From Pseudomonas atagonensis (GTDB lineage: Bacteria; Pseudomonadota; Gammaproteobacteria; Pseudomonadales; Pseudomonadaceae): a stretch of DNA of 64,000 bases. Positions 37,376 through 45,187 of this stretch are shown here, in pieces. Made by a program: the position numbers and the translations under genes. Each line of letters opens with the position of its first letter. The first letter of the stretch is position 1. The DNA lies in NCBI RefSeq assembly GCF_011369485.1, contig NZ_VXCA01000040.1, positions 36,297 to 100,296 of the forward strand, written 5' to 3'. The notes below the pieces were generated by a model. That model made no database searches. It was not told the origin of the DNA and saw only the letters and a program-made list of their open reading frames with translations.

Positions 37376-38055
37376 CAGACGGAGCGCTCTTCAAGCACGT
37401 AACCCATGCCGCGTACGGTGTGGATCAATTTGTCGGGAAACTCGTCGTCGATTTTGAGGCGCAGGCGGCGGATCGCCACTTCGATCACGTTAGTGTCGCT
37501 GTCGAAGTTCATGTCCCAGACCTGGGAGGCGATCAGGGATTTGGGCAGTACTTCGCCCTGGCGGCGCAGGAGCATTTCCAGTAGCGCGAACTCTTTTGCC
37601 GTGAGGTCGATGCGCTGGCCACTGCGTTCGACGCGGCGACGAATCAGATCCAGACGCAGGTCGGCCAGTTGCAGACAGGTTTCCTGCGGTGTGGCGCTGC
37701 CGCGACGCAGCAGGCTGCGCACTCGGGCGAGCAGTTCGGAGAAAGCGAAAGGCTTGACCAGATAATCGTCGGCACCGAGTTCGAGGCCGTGAACCCGGTC
37801 TTCTACGGTGTCCTTGGCGGTCAGAAACAGGATCGGCGTTTCCAGCCCTGCACTGCGCACCGCTTGCAGAATCTGCCAGCCATTGCGCCCGGGCAGCATC
37901 ACGTCGAGGATCAACAACGCATAGTCACCGCTCAAGGCCAGTTGCTGGCCGGTGGTGCCGTCGGCCACCAGCTCAGTGTTGAAGCCGGCCTCGGTCAGGC
38001 CCTGACGCAGGTAGTGGCCGGTTTTCGGTTGGTCTTCGACGATCAGCAGTTTCAT
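37375..38055 (-). CDS. copR: Copper-type response regulator
   Basis: 226-residue OmpR/PhoB-class regulator: receiver domain with MKLLIVEDQ, phospho-acceptor Asp in LLILDVMLPGRNGW and Lys in LVKPF, then a winged-helix domain (ELLARVRSLLRR linker, NVIEVAIRRLRLKID recognition region, HTVRGMGYVLE). It pairs with the kinase encoded just downstream. A CusR/CopR-like palindrome lies about 70 bases upstream, between this gene and the divergent cupredoxin gene. Confidence 0.92.
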   Translation of the reverse strand: MKLLIVEDQPKTGHYLRQGLTEAGFNTELVADGTTGQQLALSGDYALLILDVMLPGRNGWQILQAVRSAGLETPILFLTAKDTVEDRVHGLELGADDYLVKPFAFSELLARVRSLLRRGSATPQETCLQLADLRLDLIRRRVERSGQRIDLTAKEFALLEMLLRRQGEVLPKSLIASQVWDMNFDSDTNVIEVAIRRLRLKIDDEFPDKLIHTVRGMGYVLEERSV

Positions 38056-38122
38056 GAGGCGCGGAGCTCAAGTAGACAGAACAAGGGCGTTATACCGTGG
38101 GCGGTGGTTATGCAGGCCAACC

Positions 38123-38137
38123 TGACAAAGTTGTAAT
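38123..38137. promoter_or_regulatory. CopR/CusR-like box
   Basis: TGACAA-AG-TTGTAAT, one base off the TGACAA-N2-TTGTCAT palindrome known for CusR/CopR regulators. It overlaps a wider 8-bp inverted repeat ACCTGACA (38120-38127) / TGTCAGGT (38143-38150). It is centred between the divergent copRS and cupredoxin genes, suiting activation of both. Confidence 0.75.
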
Positions 38138-38214
38138 CTGCCTGTCAGGTTGATGCCAGCGCAGGCCGGCTAAAGTTTCCCACAGGCTGAACCTTATCTT
38201 GTTGGAGTACGACT

Positions 38215-38748
38215 ATGTTTTTGCGCAATCCTTTGGCCGTCGCGGCATGTTTGCTGGCGCTGAGCTCGCCGGTCTGGGCCGCACCTGCGCACACTTACGA
38301 TTTTGGCCAGGCGGCGCCTGCCGCGAAGGCTACACGTAGCGTTGAGGTGGTATTGAACGACATGTCGTTCGATCCGAAGGCGATTGATGTCAAAGCGGGT
38401 GAGACCGTTCGCTTTGTACTGGTGAATAAAGGCCAGTTGCTGCACGAATTCAACCTCGGCGACGCAGCAATGCACGCCGCACATCAGCAGGAAATGTTGC
38501 AGATGCAGCAAAGCGGCATGCTCACGCCTACCGGCATGAAAGAAATGTCCCACGACATGGCGGGCATGGATCACGCTGCGATGGGCCATGGCATGAAGCA
38601 TGACGATCCCAACAGTGTGCTGGTCGAGCCGGGCAAAACCGCCGAGCTGACCTGGACCTTCAGCAAGGCCACCAGTCTGGAGTTTGCCTGCAATATTCCC
38701 GGGCATTATCAGGCCGGTATGGTCGGCAAACTGACTGTCAGTCAGTAA
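38215..38748 (+). CDS. Secreted cupredoxin-domain protein with Met/His-rich insert
   Basis: 177 residues: signal peptide ending SSPVWA-APA, then a plastocyanin-like beta-barrel. The copper site can be read: His in LLHEFNLGD, Cys and His in FACNIPGHYQAGM. Between them is an insert very rich in Met and His (HDMAGMDHAAMGHGMKH), suited to binding Cu(I). Probably a periplasmic copper chaperone or buffer under CopRS control; a TTGGAG ribosome binding site precedes the ATG. Divergent from copR. Confidence 0.88.
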   Translation: MFLRNPLAVAACLLALSSPVWAAPAHTYDFGQAAPAAKATRSVEVVLNDMSFDPKAIDVKAGETVRFVLVNKGQLLHEFNLGDAAMHAAHQQEMLQMQQSGMLTPTGMKEMSHDMAGMDHAAMGHGMKHDDPNSVLVEPGKTAELTWTFSKATSLEFACNIPGHYQAGMVGKLTVSQ

Positions 38749-38809
38749 GCACTCAAAGGCGCGGGCAAAGGCTGGTAGAATCCGCTGATTCTTCAGTCAG
38801 GTTTCCGCC

Positions 38810-39640
38810 ATGCATCCCGCAGCCGAACATTCGCCGCTGGGCAAATCCAGCGAATACATCGCCACGTACACGCCGTCCCTGCTATTCCCGATTCCGCGCA
38901 CCGCGAAATGGGCCGAGCTGGGCCTGACCGCCGAAACCCTGCCGTATAAAGGTGTGGATTTCTGGAACTGCTTCGAGTTGTCGTGGCTGTTGCCGTCGGG
39001 CAAACCGGTCGTGGCGATCGGTGAGTTCAGCATCCCGGCGGATTCGCCGAACATCATCGAGTCGAAGTCGTTCAAGCTGTACCTGAACTCGCTGAACCAG
39101 ACACCGTTTGCCGATATCGCCAGTCTGGAGGCGACGCTGGTCAAGGATCTGTCAGCCGCTGCGGGTAAACCGGTGGGTGTGCGGGTACGCAGCCTGAAGG
39201 ATGTTGAGGCGGAAGGTGTTGTGGCGTTGCCGGGTGTGTGCATCGATGATCTGGACATCAGCGTCAGCAACTACGAGCATCCGCGCCCGGAACTGCTGCG
39301 TTGCGATGATTCGCGCATCGTCGAAGAGAGCGTGCACAGTCATCTGCTCAAATCCAACTGCCCGGTGACCAGTCAGCCGGACTGGGGCAGTGTCGTGGTG
39401 GAGTATCGTGGTTCGGCGCTGGATCACGCGAGTTTGCTGGAATACATCGTCAGCTTCCGCCAGCATTCGGACTTTCACGAGCAGTGCGTGGAACGGATCT
39501 TCCTCGACCTGCAACGCTTGCTGAAACCAGAGAAACTGACGGTGTTTGCGCGGTATGTGCGTCGTGGCGGGCTGGACATCAACCCATATCGCAGTACCGA
39601 AAGCGTTCAACTACCGAACCACCGGCTGGTGCGTCAATAA
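38810..39640 (+). CDS. queF: NADPH-dependent 7-cyano-7-deazaguanine reductase
   Basis: 276-residue bimodular T-fold enzyme reducing preQ0 to preQ1 in queuosine biosynthesis. The QueF motif E(S/L)K(S/A)xK is seen as ESKSFKLYLNS, and the catalytic Cys as LLKSNCPVTSQPDWG in the second half. The long form, as in E. coli, is about 280 residues. A TAGAAT-like -10 lies about 35 bases upstream. It is followed by a REPIN. Confidence 0.95.
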   Translation: MHPAAEHSPLGKSSEYIATYTPSLLFPIPRTAKWAELGLTAETLPYKGVDFWNCFELSWLLPSGKPVVAIGEFSIPADSPNIIESKSFKLYLNSLNQTPFADIASLEATLVKDLSAAAGKPVGVRVRSLKDVEAEGVVALPGVCIDDLDISVSNYEHPRPELLRCDDSRIVEESVHSHLLKSNCPVTSQPDWGSVVVEYRGSALDHASLLEYIVSFRQHSDFHEQCVERIFLDLQRLLKPEKLTVFARYVRRGGLDINPYRSTESVQLPNHRLVRQ

Positions 39641-39650
39641 AGATCTGAAC

Positions 39651-39740
39651 TGTGGGAGCGGGCTTGCTCGCGAAGGCGTCGTTTCAGTCGATGAAGATGT
39701 CGTCTGATCCATTGCATTCGCGAGCAAGCCCGCTCCCACA
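39651..39740. repeat. REPIN (GCGGGCTTGCTCGCGAA type)
   Basis: TGTGGGAGCGGGCTTGCTCG and inverted TCGCGAGCAAGCCCGCTCCC, closely matching the element at 5218-5306, placed between convergent queF and the DUF4404 gene. Confidence 0.92.
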
Positions 39741-39767
39741 TTGACCGCATGTCAAGCCGCGCAAATG

Positions 39768-39800
39768 AAAAAGCCCTGCCAGTGATGGCAGGGCTTTTTT
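39768..39800. terminator. Bidirectional terminator between queF and the DUF4404 gene
   Basis: 11-bp stem AAGCCCTGCCA / TGGCAGGGCTT with loop GTGA, A-run on the left and T-run on the right; 13 bases beyond the stop of the minus-strand gene. Confidence 0.93.
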
Positions 39801-39813
39801 GTCTGTGCGGGAT

Positions 39814-40077
39814 TCAGATCCCCATGCTGCCCAGCGCATTGACGATGTTGCGCAGGGTGCCGGCAATGGCCGGGTGTTCAAGTTCGAAGCGATCCACTGC
39901 CAGATTCACGCCATCGGCAATGCTGGCGTCTTGAGTCGCGCTCTCCAGTTTGATTTCCGATTCAATCTGCGCCATCAACTCATGCAGATCTTCACGTTCG
40001 GCTTCCGACAGCGGCGGATTCTGCTCCAGCTGCTCGCGCAGGGTATCGAGCTGTTTTTGCAGTTCTTGGGCGGGCAT
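39814..40077 (-). CDS. DUF4404 family small protein
   Basis: 87 residues starting MPAQELQKQLDTLREQLEQ, mostly a predicted coiled coil followed by a second helical part (HPAIAGTLRNIVNALGSMGI). It is cytoplasmic with unknown function. ATG at 40077 has AAAGGAAAA 9 bases upstream; a start 33 bases earlier would place that ribosome site inside the gene. It ends before a shared terminator. Confidence 0.82.
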   Translation of the reverse strand: MPAQELQKQLDTLREQLEQNPPLSEAEREDLHELMAQIESEIKLESATQDASIADGVNLAVDRFELEHPAIAGTLRNIVNALGSMGI

Positions 40078-40186
40078 GATGGTTTTCCTTTTATCGATAG
40101 GCACTGGCATTGACCGCAGCCGCGCGCCAAAGGTCTATGGCTGACCTTTAGATTAATCCACTCTTGCCCAACCTGCATGATCCCGG

Positions 40187-40807
40187 TCAGGGCTTTTCGC
40201 CTTTGAGGCGGCGCAGGCTGATGTCCGCCAGGCAGGTGTCGAGCTCGCCCAGATGGTCGATCACAGAGTGCACGCCGAGGCCGAATAACTTCATCGTGGC
40301 TTTGCCGCGCAGTTGCTCGCGTTCTTTCTGGCTCAGGGCCTGCCACTCGCTCGGTGGCAAGCCACAGAGCGAACCGCAGGACGCCAGTCCGATTGTCCAC
40401 AACCCGGCATTCAAGCCGGATTGCAGCAGTCGTGGCTCGCCGCTGACCAGTACGCAACCGTCCAGGCTGCCGACGTTCAAGTCCATCAGCGCCTGCCAGC
40501 ATGCGTTGGGAGCGGGCCACGGATTAGTTGTTGCCGAATATTGCACAGGTTTGATCCAGGTCGGCAAAGTCGCCGACAGCGGCAGTGCAAGGGCAGGTGG
40601 CAACTCATCAATCCATGCGCAAGGGATTTGCTGGCGCTGCAGACTGAGCAGGCTGTCGAGCGCACCCGGTGTCGCGTCGGCATGCTCGGGCAGGGCGGTG
40701 CTCTGTTGGCGGGCGCGGGCGCCGAAATCCACCAGGCAGCCACTGAGGCCGAACAACACTGCAGTCAGACCGGGGGCGGCGAGGGGCAAGGTTTCGGCGT
40801 GTGACAT
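40187..40807 (-). CDS. HAD-fold protein related to phosphonoacetaldehyde hydrolase, nucleophile missing
   Basis: 206 residues resembling PhnX. The first motif reads VLFGLSGCLVDFG where PhnX has the type F-D-W-A-G-T-T-V-D-Y-G, so the nucleophile Asp is replaced by Gly and the conserved Thr by Leu. Later parts (YSATTNPWPAPNACWQALMDL, then DGCVLVSG) keep the fold's layout. It is probably not an active HAD phosphatase; it might bind a ligand. In P. aeruginosa a similar gene lies near queF and mlaA. No phosphonate genes are nearby. Confidence 0.78.
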   Translation of the reverse strand: MSHAETLPLAAPGLTAVLFGLSGCLVDFGARARQQSTALPEHADATPGALDSLLSLQRQQIPCAWIDELPPALALPLSATLPTWIKPVQYSATTNPWPAPNACWQALMDLNVGSLDGCVLVSGEPRLLQSGLNAGLWTIGLASCGSLCGLPPSEWQALSQKEREQLRGKATMKLFGLGVHSVIDHLGELDTCLADISLRRLKGEKP

Positions 40808-41004
40808 GGCAACGTCCCTGAAATAATCACAAGGCTAGGGCTTGCCGGTGACAGTTGGATGACAGCTATGTGAAGGGCCGCGCGGGAATAGTCCTACAGG
40901 TCACTTCATTCCCGGACTGCCCAAACGGCCTTTTGCGCTTATACTAGCGCTCTTACCGCCCAGGCCCTGATGCCCGCGCCAGTACAAATCCAAGGAGTTT
41001 TTCT

Positions 41005-41694
41005 ATGCGCTGGAGCAATCCGCTCGCTCAGCTAAGTGTATGTGCCGGCCTCTTGCTGGCTCCGTTCGTCACTCAGGCCGCAACGGAAGAAGACCCTTGG
41101 GAAAGCGTCAACCGGCCGATTTTCCAGTTCAACGATTTCGTCGATACCTACGCACTGAAGCCGCTGGCGCAGGGTTATGAGTTCGTGACTCCGCAGTTCC
41201 TCGAAGACGGCATTCACAATATGTTCCGTAACGTCGGTGATGTCACCAACCTTGCGAACAACGTTCTGCAGGGCAAACCGGCGGCTGCCGGTGTCGACAC
41301 GGCGCGCCTGATCTTCAACACTACGTTCGGCCTGCTCGGCTTCTTCGACGTCGGCACCAAAATGGGCCTGACCCGCAGCGACGAAGATTTCGGCCAGACC
41401 CTCGGCTACTGGGGCGTCAGCAGTGGCCCGTACGTGATGCTGCCGTTGCTTGGCCCAAGCACGCTGCGTGATGCGCCGTCGAAATACGTCGACAGCTACA
41501 CCGGCCCTTACCGCTACATCAACGACGTGCCGGTGCGTAACTCGATTTTCGGCTTGAACATCGTCGACACCCGCGCCAGCCTGCTGTCGAGCGAGAAGCT
41601 GATCAGCGGCGACAAGTACACCTTCATCCGCAACGCTTACCTGCAGAACCGCGAGTTCAAGGTGAAAGACGGCCAGGTCGAAGACGATTTTTAA
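41005..41694 (+). CDS. mlaA: MlaA (VacJ) outer-membrane lipid asymmetry protein
   Basis: 229 residues, MlaA family: EEDPWESVNRPIFQFND, NNVLQGK, RLIFNTTFGLLGFFDVG, GLTRSDEDFGQTLGYWG, PLLGPSTLRD. MlaA sits in the outer membrane with porins and removes phospholipids from the outer leaflet, passing them to MlaC. The signal peptide ends FVTQA-ATEEDP with no lipobox, whereas E. coli MlaA is a lipoprotein. A TATACT-like -10 lies about 65 bases upstream. A terminator follows. Confidence 0.93.
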   Translation: MRWSNPLAQLSVCAGLLLAPFVTQAATEEDPWESVNRPIFQFNDFVDTYALKPLAQGYEFVTPQFLEDGIHNMFRNVGDVTNLANNVLQGKPAAAGVDTARLIFNTTFGLLGFFDVGTKMGLTRSDEDFGQTLGYWGVSSGPYVMLPLLGPSTLRDAPSKYVDSYTGPYRYINDVPVRNSIFGLNIVDTRASLLSSEKLISGDKYTFIRNAYLQNREFKVKDGQVEDDF

Positions 41695-41711
41695 TCTCGA
41701 CCGGTAAAACA

Positions 41712-41740
41712 GAAAGGCGACCTCGGGGTCGCCTTTTTTG
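41712..41740. terminator. Terminator after mlaA
   Basis: 9-bp stem AAGGCGACC / GGTCGCCTT, loop TCGG, then TTTTTG. It lies between convergent mlaA and the PilZ gene. Confidence 0.92.
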
Positions 41741-41747
41741 TGAGTAG

Positions 41748-42047
41748 CTATTTCATCTTCAAAATGGTCAGGCCGAGCTTCTGGCTGTCGCCGTCCTGAG
41801 CCCTGACCCAGACCACTTCGGTCTCGGCTTCCAGGCCACTGAGGGCTGCATGGTCGGAATCGATGCGTACGCTCAAACAGTCGCCAACCTTGAACTGGCG
41901 CGGCGCTTCGACCTGCATGCCACTGCTGGAGAGGTCGATACACACCGCTGAAACCTCATCACCTTCATGAATCAACACGACATCGGCATCGACCCGCATG
42001 CGGATGAAATCGCGCTTTTCGCTGTAGTCCCGACCGGTTTGACTCAT
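41748..42047 (-). CDS. PilZ domain protein
   Basis: 99 residues, a single PilZ domain with both halves of the c-di-GMP motif intact: RDFIR in KRDFIRMRVD (RxxxR) and DLSSSGMQV (D-x-S-x-x-G). It is likely a small cytoplasmic c-di-GMP receptor. ATG at 42047 is preceded by GGAAGGA; earlier in-frame starts lack one. Divergent from rssB. Confidence 0.9.
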   Translation of the reverse strand: MSQTGRDYSEKRDFIRMRVDADVVLIHEGDEVSAVCIDLSSSGMQVEAPRQFKVGDCLSVRIDSDHAALSGLEAETEVVWVRAQDGDSQKLGLTILKMK

Positions 42048-42322
42048 GGTTGCGTCCTTCCATTGGGTTACGGTTTGAGCTGTTCTTATAACTCTCGGTG
42101 ATTTGACAAGTAAAGTCGTCAAGCGACCATCGGCGCATGCTTGAAACGCTCGAAGGATGGGAGTACCGTCTGCGCCTTAGAAGGGCACCTCTGGTGCAAC
42201 CGTGTACGGAGCTAACGCTCGAAAGCGGTGCAGCAGAGAGGCTAGAAAGCGAATCCAGTAGTCAGTGCAGGGCCGAATGCCCCGCCAACTACGCCAACCT
42301 AATTCTGGCGCCGTTTGCCCAC

Positions 42323-43504
42323 ATGCCAAAAACCAGTGCCACGCTGCTGATAATCGATGATGACGAGGTAGTGCGCGCGAGCCTCGCGGCCTATTTGGAA
42401 GACAGTGGTTTCAGCGTCCTGCAGGCCAGCAACGGCCAACAGGGTCTTCAGGTATTCGAGCAAGACAAGCCCGACTTGGTCATCTGCGATCTGCGCATGC
42501 CGCAGATGGGCGGTCTCGAGCTCATCCGCCAGGTCACCGAGCGCTCACCGCAGACACCGGTGATCGTGGTCTCGGGTGCCGGCGTGATGAACGACGCGGT
42601 CGAGGCCTTGCGCCTGGGCGCGGCGGATTACCTGATCAAGCCTCTCGAAGATCTGGCGGTGCTCGAGCATTCCGTGCGCCGGGCCCTGGATCGTGCGCGG
42701 CTGCTGCTGGAGAACCAGCGCTACCGCGAGAAGCTGGAAAAGGCCAACCGTGAGCTGGAAGCCAGCCTGAACCTGCTCCAGGAAGACCAGAACGCCGGTC
42801 GCCAGGTGCAGATGAACATGCTGCCGGAAAGCCCGTGGAGCATTGACGCGTTTCGTTTCGAGCACCAGATCATCCCGTCGTTGTACCTGTCGGGTGATTT
42901 TGTCGACTATTTCCGTGTCGACGAGCGCCGGGTTGCGTTCTATCTGGCGGATGTTTCCGGTCATGGCGCCTCTTCAGCCTTCGTCACCGTACTGTTGAAG
43001 TTCATGACCACGCGCTTGCTGTTCGAGTCCAAGCGCAACGGCACATTGCCGGAATTCAAGCCTTCGGAAGTGTTAGGTCATATCAACCGGGGGCTGATCA
43101 GTTGTAAGCTGGGTAAACACGTCACAATGGTCGGTGGAGTCATCGACGAGGAGACCGGTTTGTTGACCTATAGCATCGGCGGCCATCTGCCGTTGCCTGT
43201 GTTGTACACGCCTGACAGTGTTCGATATCTCGAAGGCCGTGGTCTGCCGGTGGGGCTTTTTAATGAAGCCACCTACGAAGATCACGTGCTTGAGCTGCCG
43301 CCGACATTCAGCCTGACGCTGATGTCCGATGGCATTCTGGATCTTTTGCCAGAACCGACGCTCAAAGAAAAAGAAGCTGCTTTGCCCCAGCGGGTGAAGT
43401 CAGCGGGCGGCAGCCTGGATGGTCTGCGGCAAGTGTTTGGATTGGCCACGCTAGGGGAGATGCCGGATGATATCGCCCTGTTGGTGTTGAGCAGGAATCT
43501 TTAA
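42323..43504 (+). CDS. rssB: Response regulator RssB with PP2C phosphatase domain
   Basis: 393 residues. Receiver domain (LLIIDDDEVVRASL, phospho-Asp in LVICDLRMPQMGG, Lys in YLIKPLED), a helical linker (about 125-165) and a C-terminal PP2C-like SpoIIE domain (LADVSGHGASSAF, TYSIGGHLPLPVLY, LMSDGILDLL, PDDIALLVL). The Pseudomonas RssB adaptor, which delivers RpoS to ClpXP, has this layout, unlike E. coli, where the domain is degenerate. Start MPKTSATLLIID is at 42323; upstream in-frame codons lack a ribosome site and family similarity. Stop overlaps rssC by one base. Confidence 0.9.
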   Translation: MPKTSATLLIIDDDEVVRASLAAYLEDSGFSVLQASNGQQGLQVFEQDKPDLVICDLRMPQMGGLELIRQVTERSPQTPVIVVSGAGVMNDAVEALRLGAADYLIKPLEDLAVLEHSVRRALDRARLLLENQRYREKLEKANRELEASLNLLQEDQNAGRQVQMNMLPESPWSIDAFRFEHQIIPSLYLSGDFVDYFRVDERRVAFYLADVSGHGASSAFVTVLLKFMTTRLLFESKRNGTLPEFKPSEVLGHINRGLISCKLGKHVTMVGGVIDEETGLLTYSIGGHLPLPVLYTPDSVRYLEGRGLPVGLFNEATYEDHVLELPPTFSLTLMSDGILDLLPEPTLKEKEAALPQRVKSAGGSLDGLRQVFGLATLGEMPDDIALLVLSRNL

Positions 43505-43986
43505 TGAGTACCGGTAGAATCCAGTTCGCCGAGCAGGATGGCACCTTCGTCCTGAAGTTCGTCGGTGAAGTTCGCCTGACCCTGTGTTCGGCGTTGGATG
43601 CGACTATTGAGAAAATCTTCACCGCGCTGAATTTCAACGCGATCGTGATCGATTTGACCGAAACCCGCAGCATCGACAGCACCACACTCGGCCTTCTGGC
43701 CAAGTTGTCGATCCTGTCGCGGCAGAAGGTCGGCCTGCTGCCGACCGTCGTCACCACCCACGATGACATCACCCGACTGCTGCAATCGATGGGCTTCGAG
43801 CAGGTGTTCAATATCGTCAACCATCCGGTGCCATGCCCGGAGTGCCTGGACGACCTGCCGGATCAGGATCAGTCGGAAGAAGTGGTGCGGATCAAGGTGC
43901 TGGAAGCGCACAAAATCCTCATGGGCCTGAACGACTCCAATCGTGAAGCCTTCCATGATCTGGTGAATGCCCTCGAAAGGCATTGA
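43504..43986 (+). CDS. rssC: Anti-sigma factor antagonist (STAS domain) RssC
   Basis: 160 residues with a STAS domain; the phosphorylatable Ser region reads TETRSIDSTTLGLLAKL. A conserved C-terminal part (CPECLDDLPDQDQ, then VLEAHKILMGLN) is outside the domain. Translation is coupled to rssB by a TAATG overlap. In P. putida and P. aeruginosa the rssB-rssC pair controls RpoS stability, RssC being a likely substrate of the RssB phosphatase domain. A bidirectional terminator follows. Confidence 0.9.
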   Translation: MSTGRIQFAEQDGTFVLKFVGEVRLTLCSALDATIEKIFTALNFNAIVIDLTETRSIDSTTLGLLAKLSILSRQKVGLLPTVVTTHDDITRLLQSMGFEQVFNIVNHPVPCPECLDDLPDQDQSEEVVRIKVLEAHKILMGLNDSNREAFHDLVNALERH

Positions 43987-44005
43987 TCCACCCGCCATCA
44001 GGCAC

Positions 44006-44040
44006 AAAAAAGGGCGAACCTGTGAAGGTTCGCCCTTTTT
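44006..44040. terminator. Bidirectional terminator between rssC and tal
   Basis: Stem AAGGGCGAACC / GGTTCGCCCTT with a short loop, A-run before and T-run after, between convergent genes. Confidence 0.93.
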
Positions 44041-44058
44041 GCGTTTGCCGTCAGGCCA

Positions 44059-44985
44059 TCACAGCTTGGCTTGCAGCAATGCCTCGAGTTTTTCCTGGTC
44101 GCGGGCAAACTGACGAATGCCTTCAGCCAGTTTCTCGGTGGCCATCGCGTCTTCGTTGGACAACCAGCGGAATTGCGCTTCGTTGAGGCTCAGGCGTGCT
44201 TCACCGGCATGGCCTGGCGCCAGTTTGCGCTCCAGTTTGCCGGTGTCGGCGGCCAGTTTGTCGATCAGGTCCGGACTGATGGTCAGGCGATCGCAGCCAG
44301 CCAGTTGCTCGATCTGGTTGAGGTTGCGGAAGCTTGCACCCATGACCACGGTCTTGTAGTCATTGGCCTTGTAGTAGTTGTAGATGCGCGTTACGGACTG
44401 TACGCCCGGATCGTCGGCGCCGGTGTAGTCGTTGCCGTTGGCCTTCTTGTACCAGTCGTAGATGCGACCCACGAACGGCGAAATCAGGAACACACCGGCA
44501 TCGGCGCATGCGGCAGCCTGGGCGAAGGAGAACAGCAGGGTCAGGTTGGTCTGGATGCCTTCCTTTTCCAGCACTTCGGCGGCGCGGATGCCTTCCCAGG
44601 TCGAAGCGATCTTGATCAGTACGCGGTCGCGGCCAATGCCGGCCTTGTCGTACAGCTCGATCAGGCGATGGGCGCGCTTGAGCACCGCATCTTTGTCGAA
44701 CGACAGACGCGCGTCCACTTCAGTGGAAATACGGCCCGGGATCACTTTGAGAATTTCCTGGCCTACCGCGACGCCGAAACGGTCGCTGGCCAGGCCGACA
44801 TCGCCCTTGCAGTCGCTGACGCACGCGTTCAGCAATTCGGCATAGGCGGGAATGGCCGCGGCTTTGAGCAGCAGCGAAGGGTTGGTGGTGGCGTCGACCG
44901 GTTTAACCCGGGCGATCGCTTCGAAGTCGCCGGTGTCGGCAACCACGGTGGTGAACTGTTTGAGTTGTTCCAGCTTGGAAGTCAT
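44059..44985 (-). CDS. tal: Transaldolase
   Basis: 308 residues, pentose-phosphate pathway enzyme moving a dihydroxyacetone unit from sedoheptulose-7-P to glyceraldehyde-3-P. Signatures: VDATTNPSLLLKAA near the N-terminus and the Schiff-base Lys in RVLIKIASTWEGI (about residue 125). The start MTSKLEQLKQF at 44985 was chosen by family agreement; a start 57 bases earlier adds unrelated residues. The 200-base gap to the next gene holds no gene. Confidence 0.96.
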   Translation of the reverse strand: MTSKLEQLKQFTTVVADTGDFEAIARVKPVDATTNPSLLLKAAAIPAYAELLNACVSDCKGDVGLASDRFGVAVGQEILKVIPGRISTEVDARLSFDKDAVLKRAHRLIELYDKAGIGRDRVLIKIASTWEGIRAAEVLEKEGIQTNLTLLFSFAQAAACADAGVFLISPFVGRIYDWYKKANGNDYTGADDPGVQSVTRIYNYYKANDYKTVVMGASFRNLNQIEQLAGCDRLTISPDLIDKLAADTGKLERKLAPGHAGEARLSLNEAQFRWLSNEDAMATEKLAEGIRQFARDQEKLEALLQAKL

Positions 44986-45153
44986 GGGCGTGCTCTGTCC
45001 TATGGGTCTGATGACATTACCCGAGCGCTGACAGCCACTCAAGGGTGTGTATGTGTATCGACGGCCCCCGTGGCAACAACCTGAAAACGATTGTTTGAAA
45101 GGAGGGGCGCGGTATCGATCAATACGATGCCAAAACGGCTCACAGGTTCAACG

Positions 45154-45179
45154 CAACTGACCTGCGTACAGGTCAGTTG
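45154..45179. repeat. Perfect 11-bp inverted repeat after the glycoside hydrolase gene
   Basis: CAACTGACCTG-CGTA-CAGGTCAGTTG, ending 8 bases from the stop of the minus-strand gene. It could end that transcript, but no T-run follows on the minus strand; as a symmetrical site it could also bind a regulator. Confidence 0.7.
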
Positions 45180-45187
45180 TGCACGCA

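Noticed and set aside
39651..39740. REP arms as a CRISPR repeat pair
   Set aside because: The arms are inverted, not direct repeats, there is no spacer series and no cas gene.
42137..42322. 62-residue N-terminal extension of RssB
   Set aside because: No receiver-domain relevance, no ribosome site, and the family starts at the later ATG with the usual beta-1 strand.
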